Below are positions 12,706-22,486 of a stretch of DNA of 44,252 nt, piece after piece (the first letter of the stretch is position 1; each line of letters opens with the position of its first letter). The DNA is from CAZHGD01 sp964531735 (lineage in GTDB: Bacteria > Armatimonadota > UBA10988). Both the position numbers and the translations under genes were made by a program. A model generated the notes under the pieces. It saw only the letters and a list, made by a program, of their open reading frames with translations, was not told where the DNA came from and made no database searches. The DNA lies in the NCBI GenBank assembly GCA_964531735.1, contig CAZHGD010000048.1:1-44252 (forward strand). Reading direction: 5' to 3'.

Positions 12706-14944
12706 GCAGTTGCTCGGCGATCTGCCAGCGGTAGACGTCGAACTCGCGGTAGCCCCAGCAGTCGCCATCGAGCTTGTACTTCGGCTTGACCTCCACGGCC
12801 TTCCAGACGCGGTCCAGCACGGCCTGGGCCGCATCGGCGGCCTGGCCTTGACCCGCTTGGCGAGCCCGGGCGATGGCCTGCTGGCAGGTGTAGACGTAGC
12901 GGTAGTCGTCATAGCCCTCGCGGTAGGCTTCCCACATCGGCACCGGCCAGACGGTGCCGTCGGGACCGGGCCGGTTGAAGAAGTCGGCGCTGGTGCCGTC
13001 GAGGTTGTTGAACGGGTGGCCCGATGTGTAGGAGTAGATCCACGGGATGAGGACCTTGAACCCGCTCCGCCAGAAGCCGAAGCCGTAGGTCAGGCGGGCG
13101 CCGGCCACGGTGGTATGGTCGTTCTCGCCGTTGATGTGGTTGGGATAGCACCAGTACTGCACGCCACGCGCGGCGGAGTCTTTGAGGATCTCCTCGCGGC
13201 CGGGCAGGAACGGCTGCGTGCACCACACGTCCACGTGCGGACGCATCGGCTCGAAGACCTCGTGAGTCGGGTCGGCCGTGACGTAGGTCTTGCCGCCGCC
13301 GGCGCGGATGGCCTTCAGGCACTGCACCATGAACTGGACCGGGCCACCCGAGCCGCCGGGCTCGTCCACCGGGTAGTAGAGGAACTCGGGCAGGCCCTGC
13401 TCACGCCGCTGGGCCTCGATCCAGCGCACCATCGCGGTGTACTCGGTGCTGAATGCCTCCGGCGCCGGCTGGGCGTTGGCGATGTGGCTCTTCAGCGACT
13501 CGCCCTTCATGTGGCGCTGGTAGAGCCCGTTGGTGTTCAGGCTGACCACGAACGGGCCGCTGTAGCCGTAGCGCTTGCAGCGCTCGATCTTGCGCTTGAA
13601 CGGCGCCCAGTCGTACTTCAGCTCCAGGGGCTGTTGCGGGTCCTTCGGCACGGAGATCCAGACGCCCAGAGGCACGCACATCACCGTCCCGTGGGCCATC
13701 ATGTCGGCGCCCTGCAACTCGGCCTGGCGGGTGAAGTACTGCCGTGCGGGGTCGTTCTCGGCGGAGTCGGCCTGGTCGAGCGGGTCGCGGTAGTAGATGC
13801 CGTAGACCTTGTCCGGGTCCTGTTGCAGCTTCAGGTCGAGCACGCGGAAGCGGATCGGCACCTTGGCCGCCGGCGTGCCGGCTGGCGTGAAGGTCGCTTC
13901 GCCCGCGTAGAGTCCCGGCTTGGCGTCGTCAGGCACGTGGACGGTCAGCCAGAAGCGCCGGTTCTCGCCGGCCGGTACCGTCACGCGGTCGAACGGGCGC
14001 AGGTAGTCCGGGACCCACGACCAGCGGCCGACGGTGGTGTAGTGCGGCCGTGAACGGGCGAACTCGACCACCTTGACGTCGACGTTGCTCGCCGCGATGA
14101 CGCCGGGACCGCGGAGATCGGACACCGTCACCTGGCCGCCGGCAGTCTCGCGCAGGCCATAGACCGCGAAGGTCAGCGGCTCATACTCGCCGAGCGTGGC
14201 GAAAGCGCGCAGCGTCGGGTTCAACTCGGCGGCGTACGGGACCGTCTTCGGATAGATGTTCTCCAGGTAGTGCCGCTGGTGCACGAGGTAGCCACGCTCG
14301 CGGTCGGCGGCGCTGATCGCGGGCAGTTGCCCACCCATCGGGTCGGCCGGCGGCGTCTCTTTCCACTGCGCCATCAGGTCGGCCGGCAGCGCGAACAGTT
14401 CCTGCTCCAGCGGCGCCAGGGCGCGCTCGAGCTGTTTGGCGGCGTTGGCCTGCGCGACGCACAGACCGGAGAGAATCCAGCGGCTGCGCGGCGTGATGTC
14501 CACCACCGGGTCGCCCTGGGTGGTGAAGGTCAACCGGCGCGTCTCGAACCAGTAGGCGTGGCTCATCTGGAAACGCGCGGTCTGGCCGCCGACGCTCAGG
14601 TTGAAGTCGAACAGGCGACCGCGCGTGTTGGCGCTGCTGCCGGCGACGGCCCAGAGGACGTACTCGCCCGCTGGCAGGCGCAGCTTCAGCTTGGCGGGCT
14701 TGGTGCCGCCACAGGCGTCGCGCGTGAGTTCGTTGGTGTAGACCGGTGGTGGTTCGGTTCGCCCGCGCGAGGCATTGGGCACTTCGCGCGGCCAGTGCTG
14801 GTCCTGCGCCTCGATGCCCGGCGGGTCCACCCAGCCGCTGGCCTGGTCGGTCGCGACGCTGTGTGGCGTGATCGCGGTCCAACCTGGCATGACCGGCGAC
14901 TTCGGCGTGCCGAAGTCCAGCATGAGCATCACCAACGGAATCAT
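12677..14944 (-). CDS. DUF4091 (GH123-like) glycoside-hydrolase-type protein
   Basis: A 755-residue protein. Residues 8 to about 165 form a jelly-roll carbohydrate-binding-like domain (LDFGTPKSPVMPGWTAITP, then RLPAGEYVLWAVAGS), as in secreted polysaccharide lyases. Next come a beta-sandwich region with GLYAGEATFTPAG and a barrel with a DUF4091-type C-terminus. The motif YYPVDEPGG gives adjacent Asp527 and Glu528, the place of the catalytic Asp-Glu pair in GH123 N-acetylgalactosaminidases. ATG 14944 has GGAGAGG a few bases upstream. The opening residues MIPLVMLML are hydrophobic but too short for a standard signal peptide, so export is uncertain; the frame runs on to 15043 without a better signal. 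Divergent from the DUF4838 gene, with 137 bases between starts. Exact sugar unknown. Confidence 0.75.
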   Translation of the reverse strand: MIPLVMLMLDFGTPKSPVMPGWTAITPHSVATDQASGWVDPPGIEAQDQHWPREVPNASRGRTEPPPVYTNELTRDACGGTKPAKLKLRLPAGEYVLWAVAGSSANTRGRLFDFNLSVGGQTARFQMSHAYWFETRRLTFTTQGDPVVDITPRSRWILSGLCVAQANAAKQLERALAPLEQELFALPADLMAQWKETPPADPMGGQLPAISAADRERGYLVHQRHYLENIYPKTVPYAAELNPTLRAFATLGEYEPLTFAVYGLRETAGGQVTVSDLRGPGVIAASNVDVKVVEFARSRPHYTTVGRWSWVPDYLRPFDRVTVPAGENRRFWLTVHVPDDAKPGLYAGEATFTPAGTPAAKVPIRFRVLDLKLQQDPDKVYGIYYRDPLDQADSAENDPARQYFTRQAELQGADMMAHGTVMCVPLGVWISVPKDPQQPLELKYDWAPFKRKIERCKRYGYSGPFVVSLNTNGLYQRHMKGESLKSHIANAQPAPEAFSTEYTAMVRWIEAQRREQGLPEFLYYPVDEPGGSGGPVQFMVQCLKAIRAGGGKTYVTADPTHEVFEPMRPHVDVWCTQPFLPGREEILKDSAARGVQYWCYPNHINGENDHTTVAGARLTYGFGFWRSGFKVLIPWIYSYTSGHPFNNLDGTSADFFNRPGPDGTVWPVPMWEAYREGYDDYRYVYTCQQAIARARQAGQGQAADAAQAVLDRVWKAVEVKPKYKLDGDCWGYREFDVYRWQIAEQLLKLKAALGN

Positions 14945-15081
14945 CTCGGCCTCTCCGCTCGGTGTGCATTTGGCCCAGCCGGTGCAGGTTTCCTTCCGCG
15001 CCCGGCAGGAGGCCGGCGCGGCACGGGCAAACCAGCCCGGCACGGGCGAGACGACGCCTCGCTGGTCTCGGGAGGACGACC

Positions 15082-17421
15082 ATGCACCGTGTGTTGCCGC
15101 TGTCGCTGCTGCTCTTCGGGACGGGACTGGCCGCTGGCCTGGAACTGCTGCCCGACCGGCCGATGGGGGTTCAGTTGGCCGCCGGGGCCACGGTGGCCGA
15201 ACAGACCGCCGCGCGCGAGGTGTCCGAGTACCTGACCAAGGTCACCGGTCGCCCGTGCCCGGTTCGCGCCGAGGGCGCCGCCACGTCGGGCGAGGCGCGG
15301 ATCTTCGTCGGCCCCACCGCGGCCGCCGGCAAGTTGGGCCTCGACACCAGCCAGCTGGGACCCGAGGAATGGCTCATCCGTAGCGCCGGCCAGGACCTCT
15401 ACCTGGTGGGGGGACGGCCGCGCGGCACGCTCTATGCGGTCTACCACTTCCTGGAGGACGTGCTCGGCGTGCATTGGTGGACGCCCTGGTCGGAGAGCTG
15501 CCCGAGCCGGCCCGAGTTGCGGCTGGGTGACCTCAACCAGCGAGGCCAACCGACCTTCCGCTACCGCGACATCTACATGGTCTACGGGCAGGACGGCGGC
15601 CGCTTCGCCGCGCGCAACCGCCTCAACCGCGACGGCGACACCGCCATCGTCAGCCAGTATGGCGGCACCCTCGCGTACGGCCCGCCGTACCATGTCCACA
15701 CGTTCTTCCTGTACTTCCCGCCGAAGGAGCACTTCGCCGCGCATCCCGAGTGGTTCTCGCTGATCAAGGGCAAGCGCGTCGGCGAAGGCACGCAGCTCTG
15801 CCTGACCAACACCGAGCTGCGCAAAGCCTTCCTGGCCAAGCTGCGCGAGTACATTCGCACCTCGTGGGCCGCCGCCGAGCAGGCCAAGCTGCCGCCGCCG
15901 CTCGTCTTCAGCGTCTCGCAGAACGACTGGTACAACGCTTGCCAGTGCGACCAGTGTCAGGCCATGGCCAAGGCCGAGGGGTCCGAGGCCGGGCCGTTGC
16001 TGGACTTCGTCAACTACCTGGCCGACGGCATCAAGGACCAGTATCCCGGCGTCTACCTCGACACCTTGGCCTACCAGTACACGCAGCAGGCGCCGAAGAC
16101 GCTGAAGTGCCGCGACAACGTGATCGTGCGGCTGTGCGACACCGAAGCCGATATGCTCAAGCCGCTCACGGCGCCGGAGAACAAGGCCTTCCGTGAGCAC
16201 ATGCAGAGCTGGAGCAAGGTCTGCCGCAACCTGCGGATCTGGGACTACGCGGTGACCTATGGCAGTCCGCAGGGCATGCCGCTGCCGACGACGCACACCT
16301 ACGGGCCCGACTACCGCTTCTATGCGGCGAACAACGTCGAGGGCGTCTTCACCGAACTGGAGTACCCGCTGATCTGCGATCTGCGGGACTTCAAGGTCTG
16401 GCTGATGATGAAGACGCTGGAGAACGCCAACGCCGACTACGAGGCGCTGACCGACACGTTCATGAACGGCCACTACGGCCCGGCGGGCCCGGCCGTCAAG
16501 GCCTATCTGCGAGCCCTGGAAGACGAGGCCCGGACGCGCAAGTCGACCAGCACCTGCTGGCAGGGCTCGCCCGCGCGGCTGACCTACCTCAACCTGCCGC
16601 TGGTGACCCGCGCGCAGAAGCTGTTCGACGACGCCGAGGGCGCGGTCAAGGAGTCTCCCGAACTGCTGCGGCGCGTGCGGTTCGCGCGCCTGTCACTCGA
16701 CCGGGCCACCATCGCCGGCTACTCGAAGCTGATGGCCGAGTGGCTCACCGCGCACGGCGATGGCACCGGCTTCCCGTTCGACCGCGAGGCGGTGGGTGCT
16801 CGCGCGCTGGCCACCTGGTACGCGGTCATCGACGAGCGCGTGCCGGCAGCGCAGCGCGAGAAGGAACGCCTGCTGGCCGAGGGCGAGATCAAACGGTTCG
16901 CCATGGTGCCGGGCTCCATCGCGCTGCCCGAGAAGTTCCGCGGCTTGCCGCGCGGGCGCGTGTACGACTACACCGCGATCATGACGCGCAACTGGGCCGA
17001 CGTGGTCAAGGTGGTCAAGGATCCCGAGGCCGAGAGCGGCATCACGAACCGCCTCGATCTCACGGCACCGGACGTGACCGACGCGGCGAAGTACGTGCTG
17101 CCGATGCCGTGGGGCCTGTACGGCACCGTCGACAAGAAGTTCGTCGGCGGCGCGCCCATCCGGGCCGAGGACATCACGGGTCCGGGCTACCACTGGTACA
17201 AGATGGGTACCTTCGCGATCGAGCCGGGCTTCTACCTGTACTTCTTCTGGAGCTGGATCATCCAGATCGATATCGACAACGTCTACGACCCGGCCAAGCC
17301 GGATCGCAAGTTCGAGATCTGGGCGCGGGTCAAGTTCGAAGGGCCGCGCTTCCCGCACGCCAAGCCCGGCGCCAAGGACGCCATCAGCGTGGAGCGCGTG
17401 GTGCTGGTGCGGCAGGACTGA
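15082..17421 (+). CDS. DUF4838-domain secreted glycoside-hydrolase-like protein
   Basis: A 779-residue exported protein. The signal peptide is MHRVLPLSLLLFGTGLAAG, behind GGGAGG at 15070-15075. Residues about 25-135 form an alpha-glucuronidase-like N-terminal domain (EVSEYLTKVTGR, IFVGPTAAA, TLYAVYHFLEDVLGVHWW). The central DUF4838 barrel follows, with VFSVSQNDWYNACQCDQCQA; its cysteines 287, 289 and 292 form the family's probable metal or structural site. A C-terminal beta domain (YDYTAI, YHWYKMGTF, VERVVLVRQ) closes the protein. DUF4838 proteins are widespread in plant- and algal-polysaccharide degraders and are thought to be glycosidases, but the reaction is not settled. It is divergent from the DUF4091 gene, so the two may share a control region. 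Confidence 0.8.
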   Translation: MHRVLPLSLLLFGTGLAAGLELLPDRPMGVQLAAGATVAEQTAAREVSEYLTKVTGRPCPVRAEGAATSGEARIFVGPTAAAGKLGLDTSQLGPEEWLIRSAGQDLYLVGGRPRGTLYAVYHFLEDVLGVHWWTPWSESCPSRPELRLGDLNQRGQPTFRYRDIYMVYGQDGGRFAARNRLNRDGDTAIVSQYGGTLAYGPPYHVHTFFLYFPPKEHFAAHPEWFSLIKGKRVGEGTQLCLTNTELRKAFLAKLREYIRTSWAAAEQAKLPPPLVFSVSQNDWYNACQCDQCQAMAKAEGSEAGPLLDFVNYLADGIKDQYPGVYLDTLAYQYTQQAPKTLKCRDNVIVRLCDTEADMLKPLTAPENKAFREHMQSWSKVCRNLRIWDYAVTYGSPQGMPLPTTHTYGPDYRFYAANNVEGVFTELEYPLICDLRDFKVWLMMKTLENANADYEALTDTFMNGHYGPAGPAVKAYLRALEDEARTRKSTSTCWQGSPARLTYLNLPLVTRAQKLFDDAEGAVKESPELLRRVRFARLSLDRATIAGYSKLMAEWLTAHGDGTGFPFDREAVGARALATWYAVIDERVPAAQREKERLLAEGEIKRFAMVPGSIALPEKFRGLPRGRVYDYTAIMTRNWADVVKVVKDPEAESGITNRLDLTAPDVTDAAKYVLPMPWGLYGTVDKKFVGGAPIRAEDITGPGYHWYKMGTFAIEPGFYLYFFWSWIIQIDIDNVYDPAKPDRKFEIWARVKFEGPRFPHAKPGAKDAISVERVVLVRQD

Positions 17422-17430
17422 CCGCCGCTG

Positions 17431-17679
17431 CTACAGCCGCTTGTGGAACACCACCAGCGCCAGCACCATGCCGATGACGCTGGCCAGGCTCATCGTCAGC
17501 GTCAGGCCGAACGTCATCTGACAGACGATCAGGTTGAGTGAGAACGGCGGGTCGAGTCCCAGCGTCAGCTTGTTGACCAGCCAGGTCGGCGCTCCGGCCT
17601 TGTCGAGCAGCTCGTTGAGAATGCTGCCGACGACGGCACCGATGGCGATGACCAGGAAGAATCGCAGGTTGCTCTTCAC
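17431..17679 (-). CDS. DUF4321-type small membrane protein
   Basis: An 82-residue protein with an N-terminal helix (FFLVIAIGAVVGSILNELL) and a C-terminal helix (MSLASVIGMVLALVVFHKRL) around GLDPPFSLNLIVCQMTFGL. The GLDP-loop followed by LTFGL-type strand matches my memory of DUF4321 (PF14209). GTG 17679 is chosen because TTGGAG lies 8 bases upstream; the ORF extends to 17739 without support. Function is unknown for the family. It lies 114 bases downstream of the lyase-like gene on the same strand and converges on the DUF4838 gene with 9 bases between stops. Confidence 0.65.
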   Translation of the reverse strand: MKSNLRFFLVIAIGAVVGSILNELLDKAGAPTWLVNKLTLGLDPPFSLNLIVCQMTFGLTLTMSLASVIGMVLALVVFHKRL

Positions 17680-17793
17680 GCGCGTGGACTCCAACCGGTT
17701 TGGACAGCGCGTGTGGCCCGTGGGTTCTCCGCTGGTCACGCGCGGCCCCGCGCCGAGTCGTCCGGCGGCTCGCCGGTGAAGCCCGTCGCACGC

Positions 17794-18897
17794 TCAGGTG
17801 GTCAGCGCCACGAGCGTGTCGGTCGGCACCAATGCCACATCGATCTCGCCGCGAACCGTGGTGGTGAAGACCACGTAGCGCTCGTCGCCGACGAAGCGCG
17901 GGTGCGGGTCGATGTGGTAGTGCTGCCCGATGTAGTCGGTCCGCTCCGGGTTCTCCGCCAGCACCATCACGCGGCCGGTCTCGCGGTTCATGAACTGGAC
18001 CGTTGACGGACACCCCCGGTAGAAGCGGTGGTTGGAGTCGCCTACGATCAGCCGTCCGTCGCGCGTACTGTGCGAGTGCCAGCAGTGGCGCGGGAAGGGG
18101 ATCAGCTCGACCTCACCGTCGGCGACGCGCACCCGCCAGGTGTCGTTGCCCCAGACACACCAGACATGCTCGCCGTCCGCGTCCCACCACTCGTGCGTGA
18201 CCCATTTGGGTTCGCGCAGGATGGGCCGCGGCGCCTGTCCGCGCCGTAGCAGCCACAGCCGGTTGGTGATGGGGAAGGTCAGTCCGGTGATCGGATCGGA
18301 GTGGTTCTCCTGGGCCAGCAGGACCACTTCCGCATCGGTGGGTGAGGCCTGCGCATGGTTCGTGTTGCGGTCGAGCCGGTGCCACAACTGGAAGTCGCCG
18401 CCAGCGACCGGCAGAGTGCCAAACAGCCACTGCAGCTCGAGGGCCAGGTCGATGAAGAACGCCTGGCCGTCGGCGGTCCGCGTGAGGTGCGTGGCCGGTC
18501 GCACGAGGCGCCGCGCGCCGAGCAGGTCGGCGGGCACGGCGTTCACCAGTTCGACGCCGGCGTCGGCCTCGGGACCGCGCCGCCACAGGTAGCGGCCCTC
18601 CATCCAGTAGGCGTCGCCGGTGGCCGGGTCGACATACGGCGACGCGTCGCCGAACTGGGTCTCGGGGAAGTGCCGCACCTCTCCCGCCGCAAAGTCGACC
18701 ACCCCCAGCGTGCGGCCCAACGAGGGCGGGAAGGCACAGTAGAACCACAGGTAGCGGCCGTCGGCGCTCAGCGAGTCGTTGACGAAGTAGAAGCCTTGCT
18801 GCACCGGGGCCACCTTGCGCCGCAGCACCGAGATGGTGACGCCGGTCTCCGGGTGCCGGCAAGGCTCGAACAGGTCGCGGTTGCCCAGGTCGATCAT
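17794..18897 (-). CDS. Oligogalacturonate-lyase-like beta-propeller protein
   Basis: A 367-residue protein resembling oligogalacturonate lyase (PF14583), a seven-bladed propeller that cleaves pectin-derived di- and oligo-galacturonides by beta-elimination in the cytoplasm. Propeller strands show repeated patterns such as FYFVNDSLSADGRYLWFYCA, RYLWRRGP and LIVGDSNHRFY. Metal- or substrate-binding histidines typical of the family are available: H235 in THEWWD, H274 and H276 in CWHSHST, H326 and H328 in QHYHIDPHP, and H332. No signal peptide follows ATG 18897, which has GGAGG 7 bases upstream; the ORF upstream of this ATG is not coding. It is divergent from the ceramidase-like gene. Other PD40-type propeller functions are possible. 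Confidence 0.65.
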   Translation of the reverse strand: MIDLGNRDLFEPCRHPETGVTISVLRRKVAPVQQGFYFVNDSLSADGRYLWFYCAFPPSLGRTLGVVDFAAGEVRHFPETQFGDASPYVDPATGDAYWMEGRYLWRRGPEADAGVELVNAVPADLLGARRLVRPATHLTRTADGQAFFIDLALELQWLFGTLPVAGGDFQLWHRLDRNTNHAQASPTDAEVVLLAQENHSDPITGLTFPITNRLWLLRRGQAPRPILREPKWVTHEWWDADGEHVWCVWGNDTWRVRVADGEVELIPFPRHCWHSHSTRDGRLIVGDSNHRFYRGCPSTVQFMNRETGRVMVLAENPERTDYIGQHYHIDPHPRFVGDERYVVFTTTVRGEIDVALVPTDTLVALTT

Positions 18898-18935
18898 GCT
18901 ACGCCTCCATCCTCGCTGGTGCCGGAGCGGCCCGG

Positions 18936-18955
18936 CGGCCCGCCACTGCGGGCCG
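18936..18955. promoter_or_regulatory. Inverted repeat in a divergent intergenic region
   Basis: CGGCCCGC and GCGGGCCG form a perfect 8-base stem with a 4-base loop, between the divergent starts at 18897 and 19123. A second, wider pair, GAACCACC (19034-19041) and GGTGGTTC (19081-19088), lies in the same gap. They could be operator sites or RNA hairpins; no clear promoter boxes were found. Confidence 0.25.
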
Positions 18956-19122
18956 TTCGCCACGGCCGACTGAACGTCCTTCACGCGGCGCGCAGGCGGC
19001 GGGCGGCGCAGGAGGTCCGCGCGGCGCCGGTCAGAACCACCGGACACCCGGTCGGGCCGGCTGCCGCTGCCGCCGCTCCGGGTGGTTCGCATCCGGTCGC
19101 TGGACGCCTGTGGGAGAAGCGG

Positions 19123-20502
19123 ATGGATAGCCGCGGATCGGCTCTGCGCGCCGGCTTCGCGCGGGTCGACATCACGCCGCCGCTGGCGGCGGCCTACTTG
19201 TCGTTCGACCCGCGCCAGACGCGCTTCGCCGGCCTGCACGACCGGCTGCACGCGCGCGCCGCCGTCTTCGACAACGGCCACACGGCGCTGGCTGTCGTCT
19301 CAGCCGATGCGCTGGGCCTCAGCCGTAGCGTCTTGGGTGCCGAACGCGACTTCATCGCCGAAGTGCGCGCCGGCGTCGCGGCGCAGACCGGCCTGGCGCC
19401 CGACCACGTGCTGGTCGCCGCCACCCATGCGCATTCGACGCCGCAGACCACCGACATCCACGACCTGCTCGGCTGGTTCCCCGACCTGGCGGGCTGGGTC
19501 GAGCAACTGCGCGACCAGTTGGTCGAGGCGGTGGTCAGCGCCTGGCGCCACCGGGAGCCGGGCGCGCTCCACGGCGGCACCGGCGAAGCGCCGGGGATCG
19601 CCTGGAGTCGCCGCATCCTGACGCGCGACGGCCGCCTCGTGCAGCACGGCAGCCGGCCGGAGGCGGCCCAGGTGGTGCGCGAGACGCGCGACGACCGCGT
19701 GCCGGTGCTGCTCTGGCGCGGAGCCACTCGGTGCGGCGCGCTGTTCGGCTTCTGCTGCCACGCCACCACCGTGCAAGCCAACCCGCTGGTCTCGGCCGAC
19801 TACCCCGGGGTGGCTTGCGACTTCATCGAGCGGTCGCTCGAACTGGACGCGGCGCTGTTCCTGCAGGGCGCCTGTGGCGACGTCAACCCGATCCGGGGCA
19901 CCACCGACTTCGACGATGTGCAGCTCTATGGCCGCAGCCTGGGCGAGGAGGTCACGCGGTTGGCGGCGGTACTTGACGCCCGCGACCACGCGGCGATGTC
20001 GGACACGCTGGCGGCGGCGACGCGATGCGTCGAGGTGCCGCGGCGGGCGCTGCCGGACGCCGCGGCGCTGGGCGAGGAGGTCGCGCGTTGCCGGGCCATC
20101 CTCGACGGCGACGCCGATGAGGCGGCGAAAGCGGCGGCCCGCGCCGCGCACCGGCCGGCGTTCGAGGCGTTGCGCCTGTGCCAACTTGGCCAGGGCCCCG
20201 TGCCCATCGAGGTGCAGGTGCTGCGCCTGGGCGAGGCGCTGCTCATCGCGGTGGAGGGCGAGTTGTTCTGCGAGTTCGGCCGCCGCCTGATCGCCGGCTC
20301 GCCGGCACCGCTGACCGTGGTGGTGGGCTACGCGAACGGTTACCAGGGCTACCTGCCGCTGCCCGAGACGTATGCCGAAGGCGGGTACGAGCCGCGTCTG
20401 GGTGCCTGGACGCGAGTGTCTGAGCAAGGCGGCGAGTTGGTGTGCCAGCAGGCAGCGACGCTGGCTCAGGAGGTATGGGCCAGCGCCGCTGCCGGGCGTT
20501 AG
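19123..20502 (+). CDS. Neutral/alkaline ceramidase-family hydrolase
   Basis: A 459-residue protein of the neutral ceramidase N-terminal family (PF04734), zinc amidases that cleave the N-acyl bond of ceramide. It opens with ARVDITPP, the family's hallmark start. Zinc-ligand candidates are His102 and His104 in ATHAHSTPQ and His213 in FCCHATTVQ; LQGACGDVNP and VVGYANGYQGYLP are further family blocks. The usual C-terminal immunoglobulin-like domain is absent, as in many bacterial members of unknown substrate. There is no signal peptide after ATG 19123 (GGGAGA 5 bases upstream), so it seems cytoplasmic. It may act on another N-acyl or sugar substrate. Its stop overlaps the 3' end of the small membrane gene by 4 bases. 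Note the GH116 and HpnI genes 5-6 kb downstream, also of glycolipid-related families. Confidence 0.75.
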   Translation: MDSRGSALRAGFARVDITPPLAAAYLSFDPRQTRFAGLHDRLHARAAVFDNGHTALAVVSADALGLSRSVLGAERDFIAEVRAGVAAQTGLAPDHVLVAATHAHSTPQTTDIHDLLGWFPDLAGWVEQLRDQLVEAVVSAWRHREPGALHGGTGEAPGIAWSRRILTRDGRLVQHGSRPEAAQVVRETRDDRVPVLLWRGATRCGALFGFCCHATTVQANPLVSADYPGVACDFIERSLELDAALFLQGACGDVNPIRGTTDFDDVQLYGRSLGEEVTRLAAVLDARDHAAMSDTLAAATRCVEVPRRALPDAAALGEEVARCRAILDGDADEAAKAAARAAHRPAFEALRLCQLGQGPVPIEVQVLRLGEALLIAVEGELFCEFGRRLIAGSPAPLTVVVGYANGYQGYLPLPETYAEGGYEPRLGAWTRVSEQGGELVCQQAATLAQEVWASAAAGR

Positions 20503-20750
20503 TGCGTCGCGTCGCTGCCCATGCGGCCTTCGCCCGTCTGTGGGGCGTCGGTCGGCGGGCTGGCCGGCGGGTGACTGCGGTGGCCGGCCCAAGATGGCTC
20601 GTGAGCCCGGCCGACGCGGTCGGTCCGGGTGATCTTGCCGTGGTCAGGCACCGGCAGCGGCTGTCGTGGCGGCGCCGCGGTCAGGTAGTACCCGACGGAG
20701 ATGGCGACCAGGACGCCGACCAGGACGACGAGCTTCCAGCGCGGATCCAT
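20499..20750 (-). CDS. Small single-helix protein at the end of the prepilin operon
   Basis: An 83-residue protein: a short start MDPRWK, one hydrophobic helix (LVVLVGVLVAISVGYYLTA), and a Pro/Arg/His-rich tail likely outside the membrane. ATG 20750 has GAGGAGG 7 bases upstream and starts 10 bases after the prepilin stop at 20761, so it is the third gene of that operon. I recognise no family. A helix plus polar tail downstream of a DUF1559-like prepilin suggests a helper or anchor for the pilin-like protein, but this is context only. Confidence 0.65.
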   Translation of the reverse strand: MDPRWKLVVLVGVLVAISVGYYLTAAPPRQPLPVPDHGKITRTDRVGRAHEPSWAGHRSHPPASPPTDAPQTGEGRMGSDATH

Positions 20751-20760
20751 CAGCGCCTCC

Positions 20761-21513
<753 letters not shown>

Positions 21514-21537
21514 GGCGCTGCTCCAGACAGCCGGCGG

Positions 21538-22200
21538 CTAGGGGATCAGATAGTAGGTCCGAGCGATGGCGGCGGTCTTGGTCAGCACCTTGACGTGCCC
21601 GTCGCACCAGAGCACGTTCGCGGTGTCGTTGTGCCGCCAGTACTCGCGGATGCGGTTGGCGTCGCCCGAGTGCTGGGTCAGGTTGACCGACTGGCCCGAC
21701 GCTGGGCAGAACATGTCCCCGTTGTCGTCCATACGGTGCTCCCAGGCGTCGTGAACGAGGATCCGCTCGGCCGGCGTCGTCACCTGGGAGTCGGACTTGT
21801 TCTCGGTGTAGCCGTTCAGGCCGTAAGTGCTGCCCAACGCGTTTTCGCCGGTCTGCAGGCCGTACGCATCCATCGTGGTGGCGCTGGGACAGGTGTAGAT
21901 CTGCCGGTTCTTGATGTACGGATCGTAGAACCGTCCCCAGTAGCCCTGCTCGGATGCCCAGGACTGCCAGGAACCGGCATTCAGATACCAGGGCGTGCGC
22001 TCGTCGTAGTCCTGCTTGTACTGCGCGGTCGCCAGGCCGATCTGCTTCAGGTTGGACTGGCAACTGGATTGGCGGGCCTTCTCGCGGGCCTTGGCGAACA
22101 CCGGGAACAGGATCGCCGCCAAAATGGCGATGATCGCGATAACCACCAACAACTCGATGAGCGTGAACGCCAACGGCCGTACGCTACGATGTGTTTGCAT
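21538..22200 (-). CDS. Prepilin-like protein with H-x-DG C-terminus
   Basis: A 220-residue sister of the adjacent prepilin and first gene of the operon. The signal is MQTHRSVRPLAFTLIELLVV, again with Ala before the cleavage site. After the shared FPVFAKAREKARQSSCQSNL region the sequence diverges, and it ends near YWRHNDTANVLWCDGHVKV, which keeps the H-X9-DG motif. ATG 22200 is preceded by GGAGAT inside a perfect hairpin (listed separately). The open frame upstream to 22515 overlaps the hpnJ promoter region and is not coding. It is divergent from hpnJ. An EamA/GspE-type secretion gene is absent, so the assembly machinery lies elsewhere. Confidence 0.9.
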   Translation of the reverse strand: MQTHRSVRPLAFTLIELLVVIAIIAILAAILFPVFAKAREKARQSSCQSNLKQIGLATAQYKQDYDERTPWYLNAGSWQSWASEQGYWGRFYDPYIKNRQIYTCPSATTMDAYGLQTGENALGSTYGLNGYTENKSDSQVTTPAERILVHDAWEHRMDDNGDMFCPASGQSVNLTQHSGDANRIREYWRHNDTANVLWCDGHVKVLTKTAAIARTYYLIP

Positions 22201-22218
22201 GGCCGAATCTCCTCGGCC
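22201..22218 (-). promoter_or_regulatory. Hairpin presenting the ribosome site of the first prepilin gene
   Basis: On the minus strand the sequence reads GGCCGA-GGAGAT-TCGGCC directly followed by ATG. The 6-base arms pair perfectly and the ribosome site lies in the 6-base loop. Such a structure could gate or expose translation initiation. Confidence 0.4.
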
Positions 22219-22393
22219 CCAACCCCGTGCGCTGGTTACGCCGCCGGCCGCCTTCCTCCTGCGATTGGTCCGAATATCCGGTGGGGTAAGTTGGGCGAGT
22301 CGGGCCGCCGGCGTGGCCGCACCGACGCTTGCCTGGCGATGGGAGATACCCGGGTGGGCATGCCTTCGGCGGAGCAAGCCGCCGCGGGGTCGG

Positions 22394-22422
22394 TTGACAC
22401 TGCCCGGTCGCCCACCTAGAAT
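22394..22422 (+). promoter_or_regulatory. Near-consensus sigma-70 promoter of the hpnJ operon
   Basis: A perfect TTGACA (22394-22399) and TAGAAT (22417-22422, 5 of 6) are exactly 17 bases apart. The expected start near 22429 gives a leader of about 58 bases before GTG 22487. This is the strongest promoter in the window, suggesting steady expression of the operon. Confidence 0.75.
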
Positions 22423-22486
22423 ACGAGCAGTCGGTCCCGCACCGGCGGCCCTGCGCAGCGACCGTATCACCCGGAGAAGACACCGC

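Noticed and set aside
22429..22486. Cobalamin riboswitch in the hpnJ leader, since HpnJ has a B12-type domain
   Set aside because: The leader after the predicted start is about 58 bases, too short for a B12 riboswitch, and no B12-box-like sequence is seen.
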